Notes: generated by a model not told the origin, from the letters alone. A DNA stretch of 46,731 bases from SIAF01 sp046152955 (GCA_046152955.1 JBJXGA010000127.1:1-46731), one strand, 5' to 3'; numbered from the stretch's first letter, positions 1 to 7,682 are shown. Program-made: numbers and translations.

Positions 1-1086
1 TCCATGGCGCATCCGGGGGCGATCAGCAATCACTTCGACGCGATGCACAACCTGCTCAGCGGCCAATCGGAGAAGCGCGTGCAGGAGGGGGTTCCCGACA
101 GTCAGCCCTACCTCAGCTCATTCATCGCCAAGCACAAGCCCAGCACCCGCAATTTTGTCTCCAATGCCTGGCTTATCAAATGCGTGGGGCCGCCAGTCTT
201 CTGCGCCCCCAACCTGGGGATTGGCGGCTATCTGGGCTCGGCGTATGCCCCCGTGTTTGTCGGCGCGGCGGACAACCATCCGGCGATGAGCGACTTCAAA
301 CCGCCGTCGATTTACGATGCCTACGATGAAGTGCGCTTCGAAGAACGCAAGTCGCTGATTGGCCGGCTGGAGTCCACCAGGCTGGATCGAGACCAGCGGG
401 TGAAGGACTGGTCGGACCTGCGCGAAAAGACCTACGACGCCATGACTCGCACCGAAGGACGCGAGGCGTTTGATTTGAACCGCGAACCCGCGAGCGTTCG
501 CGAGCGCTATGGAATGCATCCGCTCGGGCAAAACCTGCTCCTCGCGCGGCGGATGGTGGAATCCGGCGTCCGCATTGTCACCGTCAACGGTTGGACCGGA
601 CAGGCCGAGCACGACAAGAACGGTCCCCCCAGCAGCAGTTGGGACATGCACGGCGGAAACATGGGGATGGGGAACGCCTTCGGCAACGGCTCCTACGGCA
701 TGGGCTTCTGTCTGCCGCGACTGGATCAGGCGCTGGCCGGGCTGCTCACCGACCTCGTAGAGCGCGACATGCTGAAAAACACGCTGGTGGTCGTGACCGG
801 CGAATTTGGCCGCACCCCCTTCGTCCTGAAGCAGGATCCCCCAGGACGGCAGCACTGGCCTCAATGCTTCTCCTCGATCCTGGCCGGAGCGGGCATCGCC
901 GGCGGCAAGGTGTACGGCAAATCCAACAAGTACGGCGAGTATCCCACCAGCAACCCCGTTCACCCCGAGGACCTGGCCGCCACGATCTACCAGGCCCTCG
1001 ACATTCCGATCAACAACCCCCAGGACGCCAGCGGCATCTCGCGCACGTTGACGACGGGGAAACCGATTATGGATTTGTTTGGGTAA
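1..1086 (+). CDS. DUF1501 family protein, C-terminal part (5' end outside window)
   Basis: The reading frame is open from the first base, so the true start lies upstream; an internal ATG at position 4 is probably not the start. The visible 361 residues are the C-terminal three quarters of a DUF1501 protein, a family related to alkaline phosphatases and sulfatases and very abundant in planctomycetes. Diagnostic are GEFGRTPF, then GRQHWPQCFSSILAGAG and the closing HPEDLAATIYQALDIP, a pattern shared with the second DUF1501 protein of this window (7786-9204). Members of the family usually carry a Tat signal, so an extracytoplasmic location is expected, but that part is not visible here. Exact substrate is unknown. 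It is followed by unrelated small genes rather than its usual DUF1549 partner; the partner may lie upstream of the window. Confidence 0.9.
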   Translation, partial: SMAHPGAISNHFDAMHNLLSGQSEKRVQEGVPDSQPYLSSFIAKHKPSTRNFVSNAWLIKCVGPPVFCAPNLGIGGYLGSAYAPVFVGAADNHPAMSDFKPPSIYDAYDEVRFEERKSLIGRLESTRLDRDQRVKDWSDLREKTYDAMTRTEGREAFDLNREPASVRERYGMHPLGQNLLLARRMVESGVRIVTVNGWTGQAEHDKNGPPSSSWDMHGGNMGMGNAFGNGSYGMGFCLPRLDQALAGLLTDLVERDMLKNTLVVVTGEFGRTPFVLKQDPPGRQHWPQCFSSILAGAGIAGGKVYGKSNKYGEYPTSNPVHPEDLAATIYQALDIPINNPQDASGISRTLTTGKPIMDLFG

Positions 1087-1224
1087 GTGCGGATGACTTC
1101 CAGCGGCACCAACTGCTGCGGTTGCAGCTTGGTGCGCAACAGATGTCGCACTTTGGCGGTCGAAATCTTGTTCGGCGGCTCGTGTCTTGCGCGAACCCAG
1201 AGTTTCAACACGACGGAGGCACCA

Positions 1225-1563
1225 ATGCTCGTTTGGTCCGGACTTGGATTTCTTGTCGCCGTAATTACCTTTGGTTGTTGTTTGATCGCAAACGTCATCC
1301 TCGACGCGCATTTTGGGGAGGGATACTACTCGTCTCATCACTGGACAATCGGTGCGGCATTGATCGTCGGTGGCATTGTCTCATCCTGTATCGGTTTCCT
1401 GTTGAAAACACGCACTGACCAAGTCGTCGTGGTTGAAGAAACAGGGGAACGACTCGTGATCAACAAGTCGGACCATAGCTTCTTTTTTATTCCGATGCAT
1501 TGGGCCGGCATCGTGATTGCCGTGATTGGACTCGCTGTCGCACTATCAGATGCATTCCACTGA
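1225..1563 (+). CDS. small three-TM membrane protein of unknown function
   Basis: The start is ATG at 1225 because GGAGG sits 5 nt upstream (1215-1219); upstream in-frame codons give an unconvincing, cysteine-rich extension. The 112-residue product has three hydrophobic segments at about residues 3-24, 35-54 and 88-107. Between the second and third lies a basic stretch followed by VVEETGERLVI and HSFFFIPMHWAG. I recall uncharacterised bacterial membrane proteins that begin with a similar WSGxGFLVAVI segment and carry an HSxFFIP motif, but cannot verify the match. No enzymatic residues are apparent. It is the first of three small plus-strand genes with short gaps that look like an accessory cluster. 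Confidence 0.75.
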   Translation: MLVWSGLGFLVAVITFGCCLIANVILDAHFGEGYYSSHHWTIGAALIVGGIVSSCIGFLLKTRTDQVVVVEETGERLVINKSDHSFFFIPMHWAGIVIAVIGLAVALSDAFH

Positions 1564-1601
1564 CGGTGGGATACGTTCTTTGATTTTCTCGTGAGACGAC
1601 C

Positions 1602-2018
1602 ATGAGCATTCTTGCCGACATCTACATTTCAGGAGACGACGACGCGGTCAAGTATGACACCGCGCCCGATCAGTTCGCAGACAGTGCGCACTACAAGGGG
1701 GTCACCCCTTTGGAACTGTCGATGCTGTGGTCCATCCTGCGCGGCATCGAGTGGGATGTCGCCCTGTTAGATGAGTTCCCCTCCCTGCTTCAGGACGAAA
1801 GCCGCGGGCGGTATATTCACCGACTTCCTCCGGCATTGGTTTCCGAATTGGCGACACTCGCCCCGGACCGGATGGCTGCGGTGACATCCGCATGGGCGGC
1901 GACCGAGGAGTTGAGTTGCAGTCCTGACGAAATTCAACCTGTCGTTGACGATTTGATGCGATTGTCGCGTCGATCCCTCGAGACGAGCCAGAGCGTTTAC
2001 GTTTGGAATGGCGTATGA
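1602..2018 (+). CDS. hypothetical protein (YxxDTAPDQF / GITPLELS-type family)
   Basis: A 138-residue soluble protein beginning with ATG 38 nt after the membrane-protein gene. No signal peptide or membrane segment is visible. It is acidic, with the segments VKYDTAPDQF, KGVTPLELSMLWSILRGIEWDV and a C-terminal RSVYVWNGV-like ending (here SQSVYVWNGV). The sequence style resembles small conserved hypothetical proteins I associate with planctomycetes and with clusters of immunity-type genes, but I cannot assign a function, and the immunity idea is inference from context only. Confidence 0.7.
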   Translation: MSILADIYISGDDDAVKYDTAPDQFADSAHYKGVTPLELSMLWSILRGIEWDVALLDEFPSLLQDESRGRYIHRLPPALVSELATLAPDRMAAVTSAWAATEELSCSPDEIQPVVDDLMRLSRRSLETSQSVYVWNGV

Positions 2019-2099
2019 CGAGATCTGCGGTGGCTCACGTCCCAGTATGAGGTGGACGAGGCTGGTAGTGATCGATGACGGTTTGGCCTGAAGAATTCC

Positions 2100-2579
2100 A
2101 TGAGTCGAATCATTCCCCCACTACCGTCGAAACGACCTGTGATCATTCGCTGGGTAAAACTTGGTTTCGTTGGCTGGGTCTGTCTGAAGATCGTCGGCTG
2201 CGTGCTCATGCCTCCCGGCCCCTGGGGCCCGCAAATCGGCGGAACCCTGCCGAACGGTCACCGCGTCTATTTTCAGTCGCGACCCGTCGGGCGTGAAACG
2301 GATGACCGGTTGACCTGGATCGCACCAGACGGCGCGACTCAACATTTCTGGGTCGATCAGATACACGCGGGTTTTGGCCATGTCACGATCAAATACTCCG
2401 GCAATGGTGATCGAGTGTGGGTGGAGTCCGATGGAAAGGTCGGCGCCTCGATCGATTTGTTGACTTCAGACTTTCGCTCTGAAATGCACCAACAACATGC
2501 TTGGGCCAAAATGGGTAGCGGCACGACCCTCGACGCGGGATTCAACTTCAGTCTCAGATGGTTGCTCTATCCGTTGTGA
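2100..2579 (+). CDS. hypothetical protein with N-terminal membrane anchor
   Basis: A 159-residue product. A hydrophobic stretch at about residues 20-36, ending in LKIVGCVLMPPG, could be a membrane anchor or an atypical lipoprotein signal; the cysteine near residue 34 is preceded by IVG, so a lipobox is possible. The remainder is rich in aromatic and beta-forming residues (RLTWIAPDG, HFWVDQIHAGFGHVTIKYSG) and looks like a small beta-sandwich domain. An alternative frame starting at 2075 is less convincing because it lacks the anchor. Function unknown. It closes the three-gene accessory cluster next to the transposase. Confidence 0.6.
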   Translation: MSRIIPPLPSKRPVIIRWVKLGFVGWVCLKIVGCVLMPPGPWGPQIGGTLPNGHRVYFQSRPVGRETDDRLTWIAPDGATQHFWVDQIHAGFGHVTIKYSGNGDRVWVESDGKVGASIDLLTSDFRSEMHQQHAWAKMGSGTTLDAGFNFSLRWLLYPL

Positions 2580-2672
2580 TGTCCAACCGGTGTCTGCTGC
2601 CGAACGGGGCGGAACAAAGCGATAATCCGGATTGCTGACCTCGCGCGACTTTGGAAAAGCAAGGGCCCCGCG

Positions 2673-2686
2673 GGTGAATCAGGTTC
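2673..2686 (-). repeat. partial REP flank
   Basis: GGTGAATCAGGTTC matches, with one mismatch, the reverse complement of the outer flank GAATCTGATTCACC present in the complete palindromes at 2710 and 3564. It has no hairpin core and looks like a remnant half copy downstream of the transposase gene. Confidence 0.5.
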
Positions 2687-2709
2687 ATAGGAGTCGACGT
2701 CTCGCGCGA

Positions 2710-2754
2710 GAATCTGATTCACCTGCCACCCAAGGTGGCAGGTGAAGCAGATTC
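2710..2754. repeat. REP-like palindrome 1 (contains the transposase stop codon)
   Basis: An imperfect 21-bp inverted repeat. The inner perfect 13-bp arms are 2718-2730 and 2734-2746 with a 3-nt loop; after one mismatch the outer arms GAATCTG (2710-2716) and CAGATTC (2748-2754) also pair. The core is CACCTGCCAC-CCAAG-GTGGCAGGTG. The minus-strand transposase gene ends inside this element: its last codons and TGA (2719-2721) lie within the stem. Confidence 0.9.
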
Positions 2755-3561
2755 GGCGCGCACACGCATTCGAATGGCATTCATGTTGTACTCGCCGAAT
2801 GTGCCGACGTAGAAACCCGGTCGCCAGATCGCGCCGCGGTTCACCATGAACGCCAGGTTGTTCTGAAAGGCAAGCGCGATTTGGTCCGGCGACTGATCGA
2901 TGGCGCCGCGCAGCGCCACGTGCAAATGGTCAGGCATCACCGACAGGGCGCTGATTCGGTATCCCTTCTTCGCGCCGATCTTCAAAGAGCCATCGCGAAG
3001 TTGACGGAGCGACGGTTCGTCGACAAACCGATGGCGTCCATCCGTCACTAAAACCAGATGCAGATTGTACCAGTAGCGGCCGCTATTGGATTCCGTCGGT
3101 TGCGAAAGGTCGATCGACCGATCGTTGACAGTGAACTGTTCCAGGAACTTGGCGAAATCGGCATCGACGAATCCGGCGGAGCTGACTTGTGACTCAATGT
3201 ATTTCTCAACGTCACTGGCCGTATTGTCGCCAATGGAACGGACCGCGAGTTTGCGGCTGAACTCGACCGGTTTGACCTTGGCCTTTCGCAGGGCGTGTTG
3301 CAGCCTCCCCTTCGCGCGTGCGGCAAGAAAGATCGGCGACACGCTCGGGGTGGCGCTGAAGGTGAGCTGGACTGTGTCATCTTGAAGAGACCGTTTCAAA
3401 AGTCGCAGATCGTCGGTTTCCCATGCGGCGGTAAGAGCAGTCCAGGAATCGGCGGGAAGATCCTGAAAGTTGCCCGTCTCGGTCCAGCCGCACCAACTGT
3501 ATCTCAACTGGTAGGCCGGGGATTGGTCGCTGAGGCGATAGAGCGGCTGAGAGGTTGCCAT
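2719..3561 (-). CDS. Y1/HUH (IS200-like) tyrosine transposase, REP-associated type
   Basis: The 280-residue product has a C-terminal domain typical of Y1 transposases: YWYNLHLVLVTDGRHRF leads into LSVMPDHLHVALRG, where HLH supplies the HUH metal-binding motif, and YVGTFGEYNMNAI near the end supplies the candidate catalytic tyrosine. The first 150 or so residues are an additional domain of unknown role, as in a transposase subfamily with the same FYVGTFGEY ending. The start was set at ATG 3561 (MATSQPL); an upstream in-frame extension is translated repeat sequence. Complete REP-like palindromes abut the start codon by 2 nt, span the stop codon, and lie upstream at 3632. No Shine-Dalgarno is visible. 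The arrangement fits a REP-associated (RAYT) domesticated enzyme rather than a mobile insertion sequence. Confidence 0.8.
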   Translation of the reverse strand: MATSQPLYRLSDQSPAYQLRYSWCGWTETGNFQDLPADSWTALTAAWETDDLRLLKRSLQDDTVQLTFSATPSVSPIFLAARAKGRLQHALRKAKVKPVEFSRKLAVRSIGDNTASDVEKYIESQVSSAGFVDADFAKFLEQFTVNDRSIDLSQPTESNSGRYWYNLHLVLVTDGRHRFVDEPSLRQLRDGSLKIGAKKGYRISALSVMPDHLHVALRGAIDQSPDQIALAFQNNLAFMVNRGAIWRPGFYVGTFGEYNMNAIRMRVRAESASPATLGGR

Positions 3562-3563
3562 GC

Positions 3564-3599
3564 GAATCTGATTCACCTGCCACACGAGGTGGCAGGGGT
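3564..3599. repeat. REP-like palindrome 2 (abuts transposase start)
   Basis: Begins with the flank GAATCTGATTCACC and contains an 8-bp perfect stem, CCTGCCAC (3576-3583) and GTGGCAGG (3589-3596), with 5-nt loop ACGAG, followed by GGTC. In the minus-strand reading direction it forms the leader immediately before the transposase ATG, in the place where a ribosome binding site would be expected. Confidence 0.85.
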
Positions 3600-3631
3600 C
3601 TGGTTTGGGTTTGGTCTGGTTTCTAGCCTGT

Positions 3632-3668
3632 GAATCTCCTTCACCCGCGACACAAGGTCGCGGGGGTC
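3632..3668. repeat. REP-like palindrome 3 (compensatory stem variant)
   Basis: The same layout as palindrome 2: flank GAATCTCCTTCACC, 8-bp stem CCCGCGAC (3644-3651) and GTCGCGGG (3657-3664), 5-nt loop ACAAG, then GGGTC. Relative to copies 1 and 2, two stem pairs changed on both sides (T-A to C-G and C-G to G-C), so the hairpin and not the primary sequence is conserved. It lies between the transposase gene and the dehydrogenase stop codon. Confidence 0.85.
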
Positions 3669-3695
3669 GAGCCCGGTGATCGCACGGTCTTAGCA

Positions 3696-4763
3696 TCACC
3701 ACGGCACGGCGATCTTGCGCTGGGCCGCCGCTTCGGCCAGGTCGCGGAGGTGGTCGCGGTGGAGGGGAATTCCTTCCTGTGCCCAGCGCGCGGCGCGCTC
3801 TCCTTCCAGCTCTCCTGGCAGTCGGACCTGGTCGAATCCTTCGGCAGGCGCCAAGTGGCGGATTTCCTCGATTGTCCGCTCCAATTCGTCATGAAATCGG
3901 TCGGGCTCGACGAACTGCTGGACGTCGATCGCATAGAAGAAATGTTCGGAGCCTTCGACATCGGCGCTGCGCGTTTTGTGCAGCGGCAGCTTGCCTCCCA
4001 CGAGCGGACCGGCCAGGATTGAACAGAGGAAAGCAAGCCCATACCCCCGCGCCCCGGCGGCCGGGAGCAGCGTCTTGGCGGACTGCGCTTCTGTGGTCGG
4101 ATTTCCCGCACCGTCCAGCGCCCATCCCGCGGGTATCGACTCGCCATACATTCCCAGACTTTGCACTTTGCCCCAGGAGGAGACGGCGCACGCCATGTCC
4201 AGGCAAAACGGGTGCCCCTGTCGCGCGGGAGCGGCCCAGGCGAAGGCGTTGTTGGCGGTGGCGGGGGCCCGGCTGCCGAAGGCGGCGACCGTGGCGCCGC
4301 CGGTGCTGGTCGTGCAATAGCCGATCATCCCTTCCCGGGCTGCCATCAGTGAATAGACCGACGCGGCGCCATAGTGCTGGCTATTGCGGACCGCGACCGT
4401 TCCCGTCCCGACCTGGCGGGCCATCTCGATCGCCATGCGCATGGCTTTGGTGGAGGCCACATGCCCCAGGTTTCGCCCCCCATCCAGGACCGCCGCCGCT
4501 GCGGTCTGCCGCACCGTCAGCGTCGCTCCCCGCGGATCGATGTCCCCGCGATCCATGGCCGCCAAATAGCGGGGGGTGGCACGGCTCCCGTGCGAGTGAA
4601 TGCCGCGCAGGTCCGCTTCAATCTGCCGATCGGCGGCGATCTCGGCCTCCGCCTGAAACATTCCCTGGCGGACGTACAGTTTGATCATGAGATCGCGCAA
4701 CCCGGCGGCGGTCACGCGCGTCTCTTGCGAAGGATCGCTGGGAATATCGAGTGTCTCGGGCAT
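3696..4763 (-). CDS. malate/L-lactate/ureidoglycolate dehydrogenase family (Ldh_2)
   Basis: NAD(P)-dependent 2-hydroxyacid dehydrogenase of the Ldh_2 fold (355 residues, the usual family length), cytoplasmic. Visible hallmarks are DLRGIHSHG around residue 55, the conserved NSQHYGAASVYS near residue 127 with His130 as likely catalytic residue, GGATVAAFGSRAPATANNAFAWA in the middle, and ARGYGLAFLCSILAG. The start is ATG 4763, since AGGAGG lies 9 nt upstream; an upstream ATG lacks one. It is the last gene of the minus-strand run HAD-AKR-Ldh_2, which together suggests sugar- or hydroxyacid-type carbonyl metabolism. Malate, lactate, ureidoglycolate and 2,3-diketogulonate-type substrates cannot be told apart from sequence alone. 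Confidence 0.88.
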   Translation of the reverse strand: MPETLDIPSDPSQETRVTAAGLRDLMIKLYVRQGMFQAEAEIAADRQIEADLRGIHSHGSRATPRYLAAMDRGDIDPRGATLTVRQTAAAAVLDGGRNLGHVASTKAMRMAIEMARQVGTGTVAVRNSQHYGAASVYSLMAAREGMIGYCTTSTGGATVAAFGSRAPATANNAFAWAAPARQGHPFCLDMACAVSSWGKVQSLGMYGESIPAGWALDGAGNPTTEAQSAKTLLPAAGARGYGLAFLCSILAGPLVGGKLPLHKTRSADVEGSEHFFYAIDVQQFVEPDRFHDELERTIEEIRHLAPAEGFDQVRLPGELEGERAARWAQEGIPLHRDHLRDLAEAAAQRKIAVPW

Positions 4764-4877
4764 GGTCTTTTGCCTCCTGTCGGTGAGGGTCGGAAACTCC
4801 GGGAATGTCAAATCATCGCTTGGCGTTGGTCTGCCGATGCCGGCCGTGGGAGGAGTTCAGTCGCCTGTTCCGAAAGA

Positions 4878-5885
4878 TCAAGTGACCGCTCCGCGCGACA
4901 CGGCGTTGCCCCGCCGCGCCAGTGCCTGGGAGATGCGCTCCTGCTCCGCGGCAGTCATTCTCCAGCCCATCGCGCCGGCGTTGTCTCGAATCTGGTCGGG
5001 ACGCTTGGCGCCGCACAGCGCTACAGTAATGCCGGACTGATGAATCGTCCAATTCAAGACCAGTTGCGCCACGCTCTTGCCCGCCTCAGCCGCGATGGGA
5101 CGGAGTTCATCCAGAAAATCCTGGTTCTTCACCCATTCGGCTCCCTGGAACATGGGGTATTTCCCCCGGCCATCGCGGGGGTCGAACCGATGGTTCCGCG
5201 ACATTTTTCCGGCCAGGAGTCCCTTCATCAATGGCCAATACACGACCACGGCGATCTCCCTTGCCTGACACCAGGGAAGCTGGTCCGCTTCGATCTCCCG
5301 TTGCAGCATGTTGTAGTGCGGCTGATACGCCGCCAGGGGGCAGACGGCGGAAAATTCCGCCAGTTGTGCGGTGCTGGCGTTGGACAGTCCCACGCTCCGC
5401 GTCTTCCCCTCGTCGAGCAGTTTGCGGAGCGCCGCGGCGGATTCGGCCAGCGGTACCCGAGGGTCCGGAGCATGCAGATAGAGCAGATCGACCCGATCGG
5501 TTTGCAACCGCCGCAGGCTCTCTTCGCATTGACGAATGAGCGTGCTGCCAGAGGCGTCGCGGGCCTGCTTGCCGTTCTCCCAGTGAATGCCCCCCTTGGT
5601 GGCGATGAGGATTTTTTCGCGACGCCGCCCCAGCGCGCGGGCGATCATCCGCTCGCTCTCCCCCTCGTATCCGTAGCAGTAGGCAGTGTCGAAAAAGTTG
5701 ATGCCGATGTCGAAGGCCGCCTGAAGCGTCTCCAGGCTGGTCTGTTCCTGCACGTCGAGGCTGGTGATCCCGGTAATCGGCCAACAGCCCATAGCGATCG
5801 GAGTGACACGCAGGGAAGTGCTTCCCAAAGTCCGGAGTTCGGCCGGGGCAGGGGGGCCGGAGTGGTGCGGCGCGACTAGGTCCAC
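4878..5885 (-). CDS. aldo/keto reductase
   Basis: A 335-residue NADP(H)-dependent carbonyl reductase or sugar dehydrogenase of the AKR superfamily with a TIM-barrel fold. The catalytic tetrad can be placed as Asp66 and Tyr71 (FFDTAYCYGYEGESE), Lys97 (ILIATKGG) and His138 (DLLYLHAPD). The barrel begins with LRTLGSTSLRVTPIAMGCW. No ATG precedes this; the only plausible start in frame is GTG at 5885, overlapping the end of the HAD phosphatase gene by 10 nt, which adds about 15 proline-rich residues. Overlap implies translational coupling with the phosphatase. No C-terminal iron-sulfur motif is present. A longer in-frame extension further upstream is antisense-like sequence and was not accepted. 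Confidence 0.88.
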   Translation of the reverse strand: MDLVAPHHSGPPAPAELRTLGSTSLRVTPIAMGCWPITGITSLDVQEQTSLETLQAAFDIGINFFDTAYCYGYEGESERMIARALGRRREKILIATKGGIHWENGKQARDASGSTLIRQCEESLRRLQTDRVDLLYLHAPDPRVPLAESAAALRKLLDEGKTRSVGLSNASTAQLAEFSAVCPLAAYQPHYNMLQREIEADQLPWCQAREIAVVVYWPLMKGLLAGKMSRNHRFDPRDGRGKYPMFQGAEWVKNQDFLDELRPIAAEAGKSVAQLVLNWTIHQSGITVALCGAKRPDQIRDNAGAMGWRMTAAEQERISQALARRGNAVSRGAVT

Positions 5886-6550
5886 AGGGAAAGCACCCCT
5901 TCGAGATCCGCCAGATCCTGGGCCAGATGGTCGGGACTGGAGGCGACCAATTCGTCGGCGGAACTGTCTCCCGTCGCCACCGCCAAAACGCGAGCGCCGA
6001 TCGCTCGGCCACAGCGAACGTCGCCGGGGGTATCTCCGATGACCCAGACGCGATCCAAGTCCGCCGGTCCTCCCAGCCGCTGCTGGACGATCTGCAGGGC
6101 TTCCCGCGCGACGTCGTTGCGATCGTGGTGCTCGTCGCCAAAGCCGCCAAACTCGAAGAACCGGTCCAGGCCATAATGCCTCAATTTGATCGCGGCCCCC
6201 GCCTGCGTGTTCCCCGTGAGCAATCCCAGCATGATGTCCTGACGGGCCTGCAATTGCTGCAACAGCGGCATGATCCCCGGAAGAACGGCCCCCGGCCGCG
6301 CCGTGAGGCAGACCGGAAGATGTCGCAGGTATTCGGCGCGGAACCGCTCCCAATGTTCGGGCCGGTCGTCAATCCCATGGTGCTGGAACAGATCGCGGGT
6401 GATCCCCCGGTCGGTCCGGCCGTGAATCGAGACCCGGTCGGTCGGCTGACCGACGTCAAACCCGGTACGGAGCGCCTCAAATAAGGCCGCCTTGCCGGCT
6501 CCCCCGGTCTGAATCAGGGTGCCATCGATATCAAACAGGCAAATCCACAT
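5876..6550 (-). CDS. HAD-superfamily phosphatase (phosphoglycolate-phosphatase-like)
   Basis: A 224-residue cytoplasmic hydrolase with all four HAD motifs: DIDGTL at residues 7-12 (nucleophile Asp7), LTGNT for motif II, the Lys of AAIKLRHYGL for motif III and IGDTPGDVRCG for motif IV. A helical cap follows motif I (HGRTDRGITRDLF), as in the subfamily that includes phosphoglycolate phosphatases. The start was set at ATG 6550 so that DIDGTL is close to the N-terminus; ATG 6562 is an alternative. First gene of the HAD-AKR-Ldh_2 run. Substrate unknown: a phosphorylated small sugar or acid is likely. Confidence 0.87.
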   Translation of the reverse strand: MWICLFDIDGTLIQTGGAGKAALFEALRTGFDVGQPTDRVSIHGRTDRGITRDLFQHHGIDDRPEHWERFRAEYLRHLPVCLTARPGAVLPGIMPLLQQLQARQDIMLGLLTGNTQAGAAIKLRHYGLDRFFEFGGFGDEHHDRNDVAREALQIVQQRLGGPADLDRVWVIGDTPGDVRCGRAIGARVLAVATGDSSADELVASSPDHLAQDLADLEGVLSLWT

Positions 6551-6617
6551 TGCAACAACCATCCCACGGACCGGGTGCGGCGCCGGCTCTTGGAAAACCG
6601 CGCGGGGAACGACGGCG

Positions 6618-6646
6618 TTGCCAACGAGCGATTGCACCAGTACATT
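6618..6646 (+). promoter_or_regulatory. possible sigma-70 promoter for the Gfo/Idh/MocA gene
   Basis: TTGCCA (6618-6623) and TACATT (6641-6646) are separated by 17 bp, 5/6 and 4/6 matches to the sigma-70 consensus, with the start codon about 50 nt after the expected transcription start. It lies in the divergent gap between the phosphatase and the oxidoreductase. Confidence 0.35.
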
Positions 6647-6701
6647 CGCGGACAACGGATACTTTGATTCACAGCTATCGCTTCATACCGGGAATTCGCA
6701 C

Positions 6702-7682
6702 ATGGTTCAAGAGCCGACCGACCGTCCACGGCTGGCCATCGTGGGTTGCGGGCAAATTGGCCGCCTGCACGCGCAGCGGCTCATCACCGACCGCCGCGCG
6801 CGAATCGTCGCCCTGTGCGATCCGGTGGCCTCCAGCGCCGAGCAATTGCGGGAGGTCTTCGCCCCGGAGGCCCGCGTCGTGACGACGGTCGAGCAACTGG
6901 CCGACCTGAAGCTCGATGGAGCGGTCGTCTGCACTCCCACGCACCTGCACTTCGAGCAGGTCCGACGCCTGCGGGAATGGGGTGTCGGGGTGCTGTGTGA
7001 GAAACCGCTCGCCGATTCGCGAGAGCGGATCGCCCAGCTCGTCGAGGAGGCGGCGGGGGGACCGTTGCTGTCGGTTGCCTACCAGCGCAGGTATTGGTCG
7101 ACGTTTCGCACGCTCCGCCGCGAGGTACTTTCGGGAGCGCATGGCCCGATCCGATCGATCACGTCGCACAACTCCGAATGCTGGCAGCTAACGATCGAGG
7201 GGACGTGGCGCGACGACCCGCGATTCAATCCCGGAGGATTCATCGGCGACGCCGGGAGCCATAAACTGGACATGGTGTTTTTCGTCACCGGACTGGCGCC
7301 CCGCGAGGTATATGCCCAGAGCGACCGGCGCGGCAGCCAGGTGGAGATTGTGACCACGATTTCGGCACGGCTGGAGGGGAACGTGGCGCTGGCGATGGAT
7401 TTCATTGGGGACGCACACCATTTCCGGGAGGAGTTTGCCGTCCATTGTGAGCAAGCCGATCTCTTGCTCCGCGACGGCGTCGTTTGGATCGCTCGCGACA
7501 ATCGCCTGGAACGGGTGGCGCCCCTGGAGCCGGAGTCCAATCCCAACACGGCGTTTCTCGACTGTCTGCTGCGGGGAGCGCCCAACGCCGCGCCGGCGGA
7601 CGTCGCCCTACCGGTCTGGGATTTTCTGCAAGCGGTTCTGGAATCGTCGCGGACAGGTCGTCCGGTCGTGGGACCGGCGTAA
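6702..7682 (+). CDS. Gfo/Idh/MocA family oxidoreductase
   Basis: A 326-residue NAD(P)-dependent sugar or inositol dehydrogenase-like protein. The N-terminal Rossmann domain starts with LAIVGCGQIGRLHA (GxGxxG), and CEKPLAD at residues 99-105 supplies the conserved EKP lysine. The C-terminal domain has GGFIGDAGSHKLDMV, matching the family's GGGxxxDxGxHxxD region with the catalytic-site His. The start is ATG 6702 (MVQEPTDRPRL), the last ATG before the nucleotide-binding motif; the upstream open frame is unlikely to be translated. It is cytoplasmic with no signal peptide. It lies divergently from the HAD-AKR-Ldh_2 run, so the four genes could serve one carbohydrate pathway; that link is inference. 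Confidence 0.9.
   Translation: MVQEPTDRPRLAIVGCGQIGRLHAQRLITDRRARIVALCDPVASSAEQLREVFAPEARVVTTVEQLADLKLDGAVVCTPTHLHFEQVRRLREWGVGVLCEKPLADSRERIAQLVEEAAGGPLLSVAYQRRYWSTFRTLRREVLSGAHGPIRSITSHNSECWQLTIEGTWRDDPRFNPGGFIGDAGSHKLDMVFFVTGLAPREVYAQSDRRGSQVEIVTTISARLEGNVALAMDFIGDAHHFREEFAVHCEQADLLLRDGVVWIARDNRLERVAPLEPESNPNTAFLDCLLRGAPNAAPADVALPVWDFLQAVLESSRTGRPVVGPA

Noticed and set aside
1108..1133. Hairpin after the first DUF1501 gene as a terminator
   Set aside because: A 9-bp interrupted stem exists but no T run follows, so termination is not supported.
118..1341. Open frame of 407 codons on the minus strand
   Set aside because: Antisense to the DUF1501 fragment, no domain content.
4374..5879. Open frame of 501 codons on the plus strand
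   Set aside because: Antisense to the aldo/keto reductase and Ldh_2 genes, whose motifs are unambiguous.
5886..6353. N-terminal extension of the aldo/keto reductase frame
   Set aside because: Covers the HAD gene in another frame, and its translation is Arg/Gly-rich with no AKR similarity.
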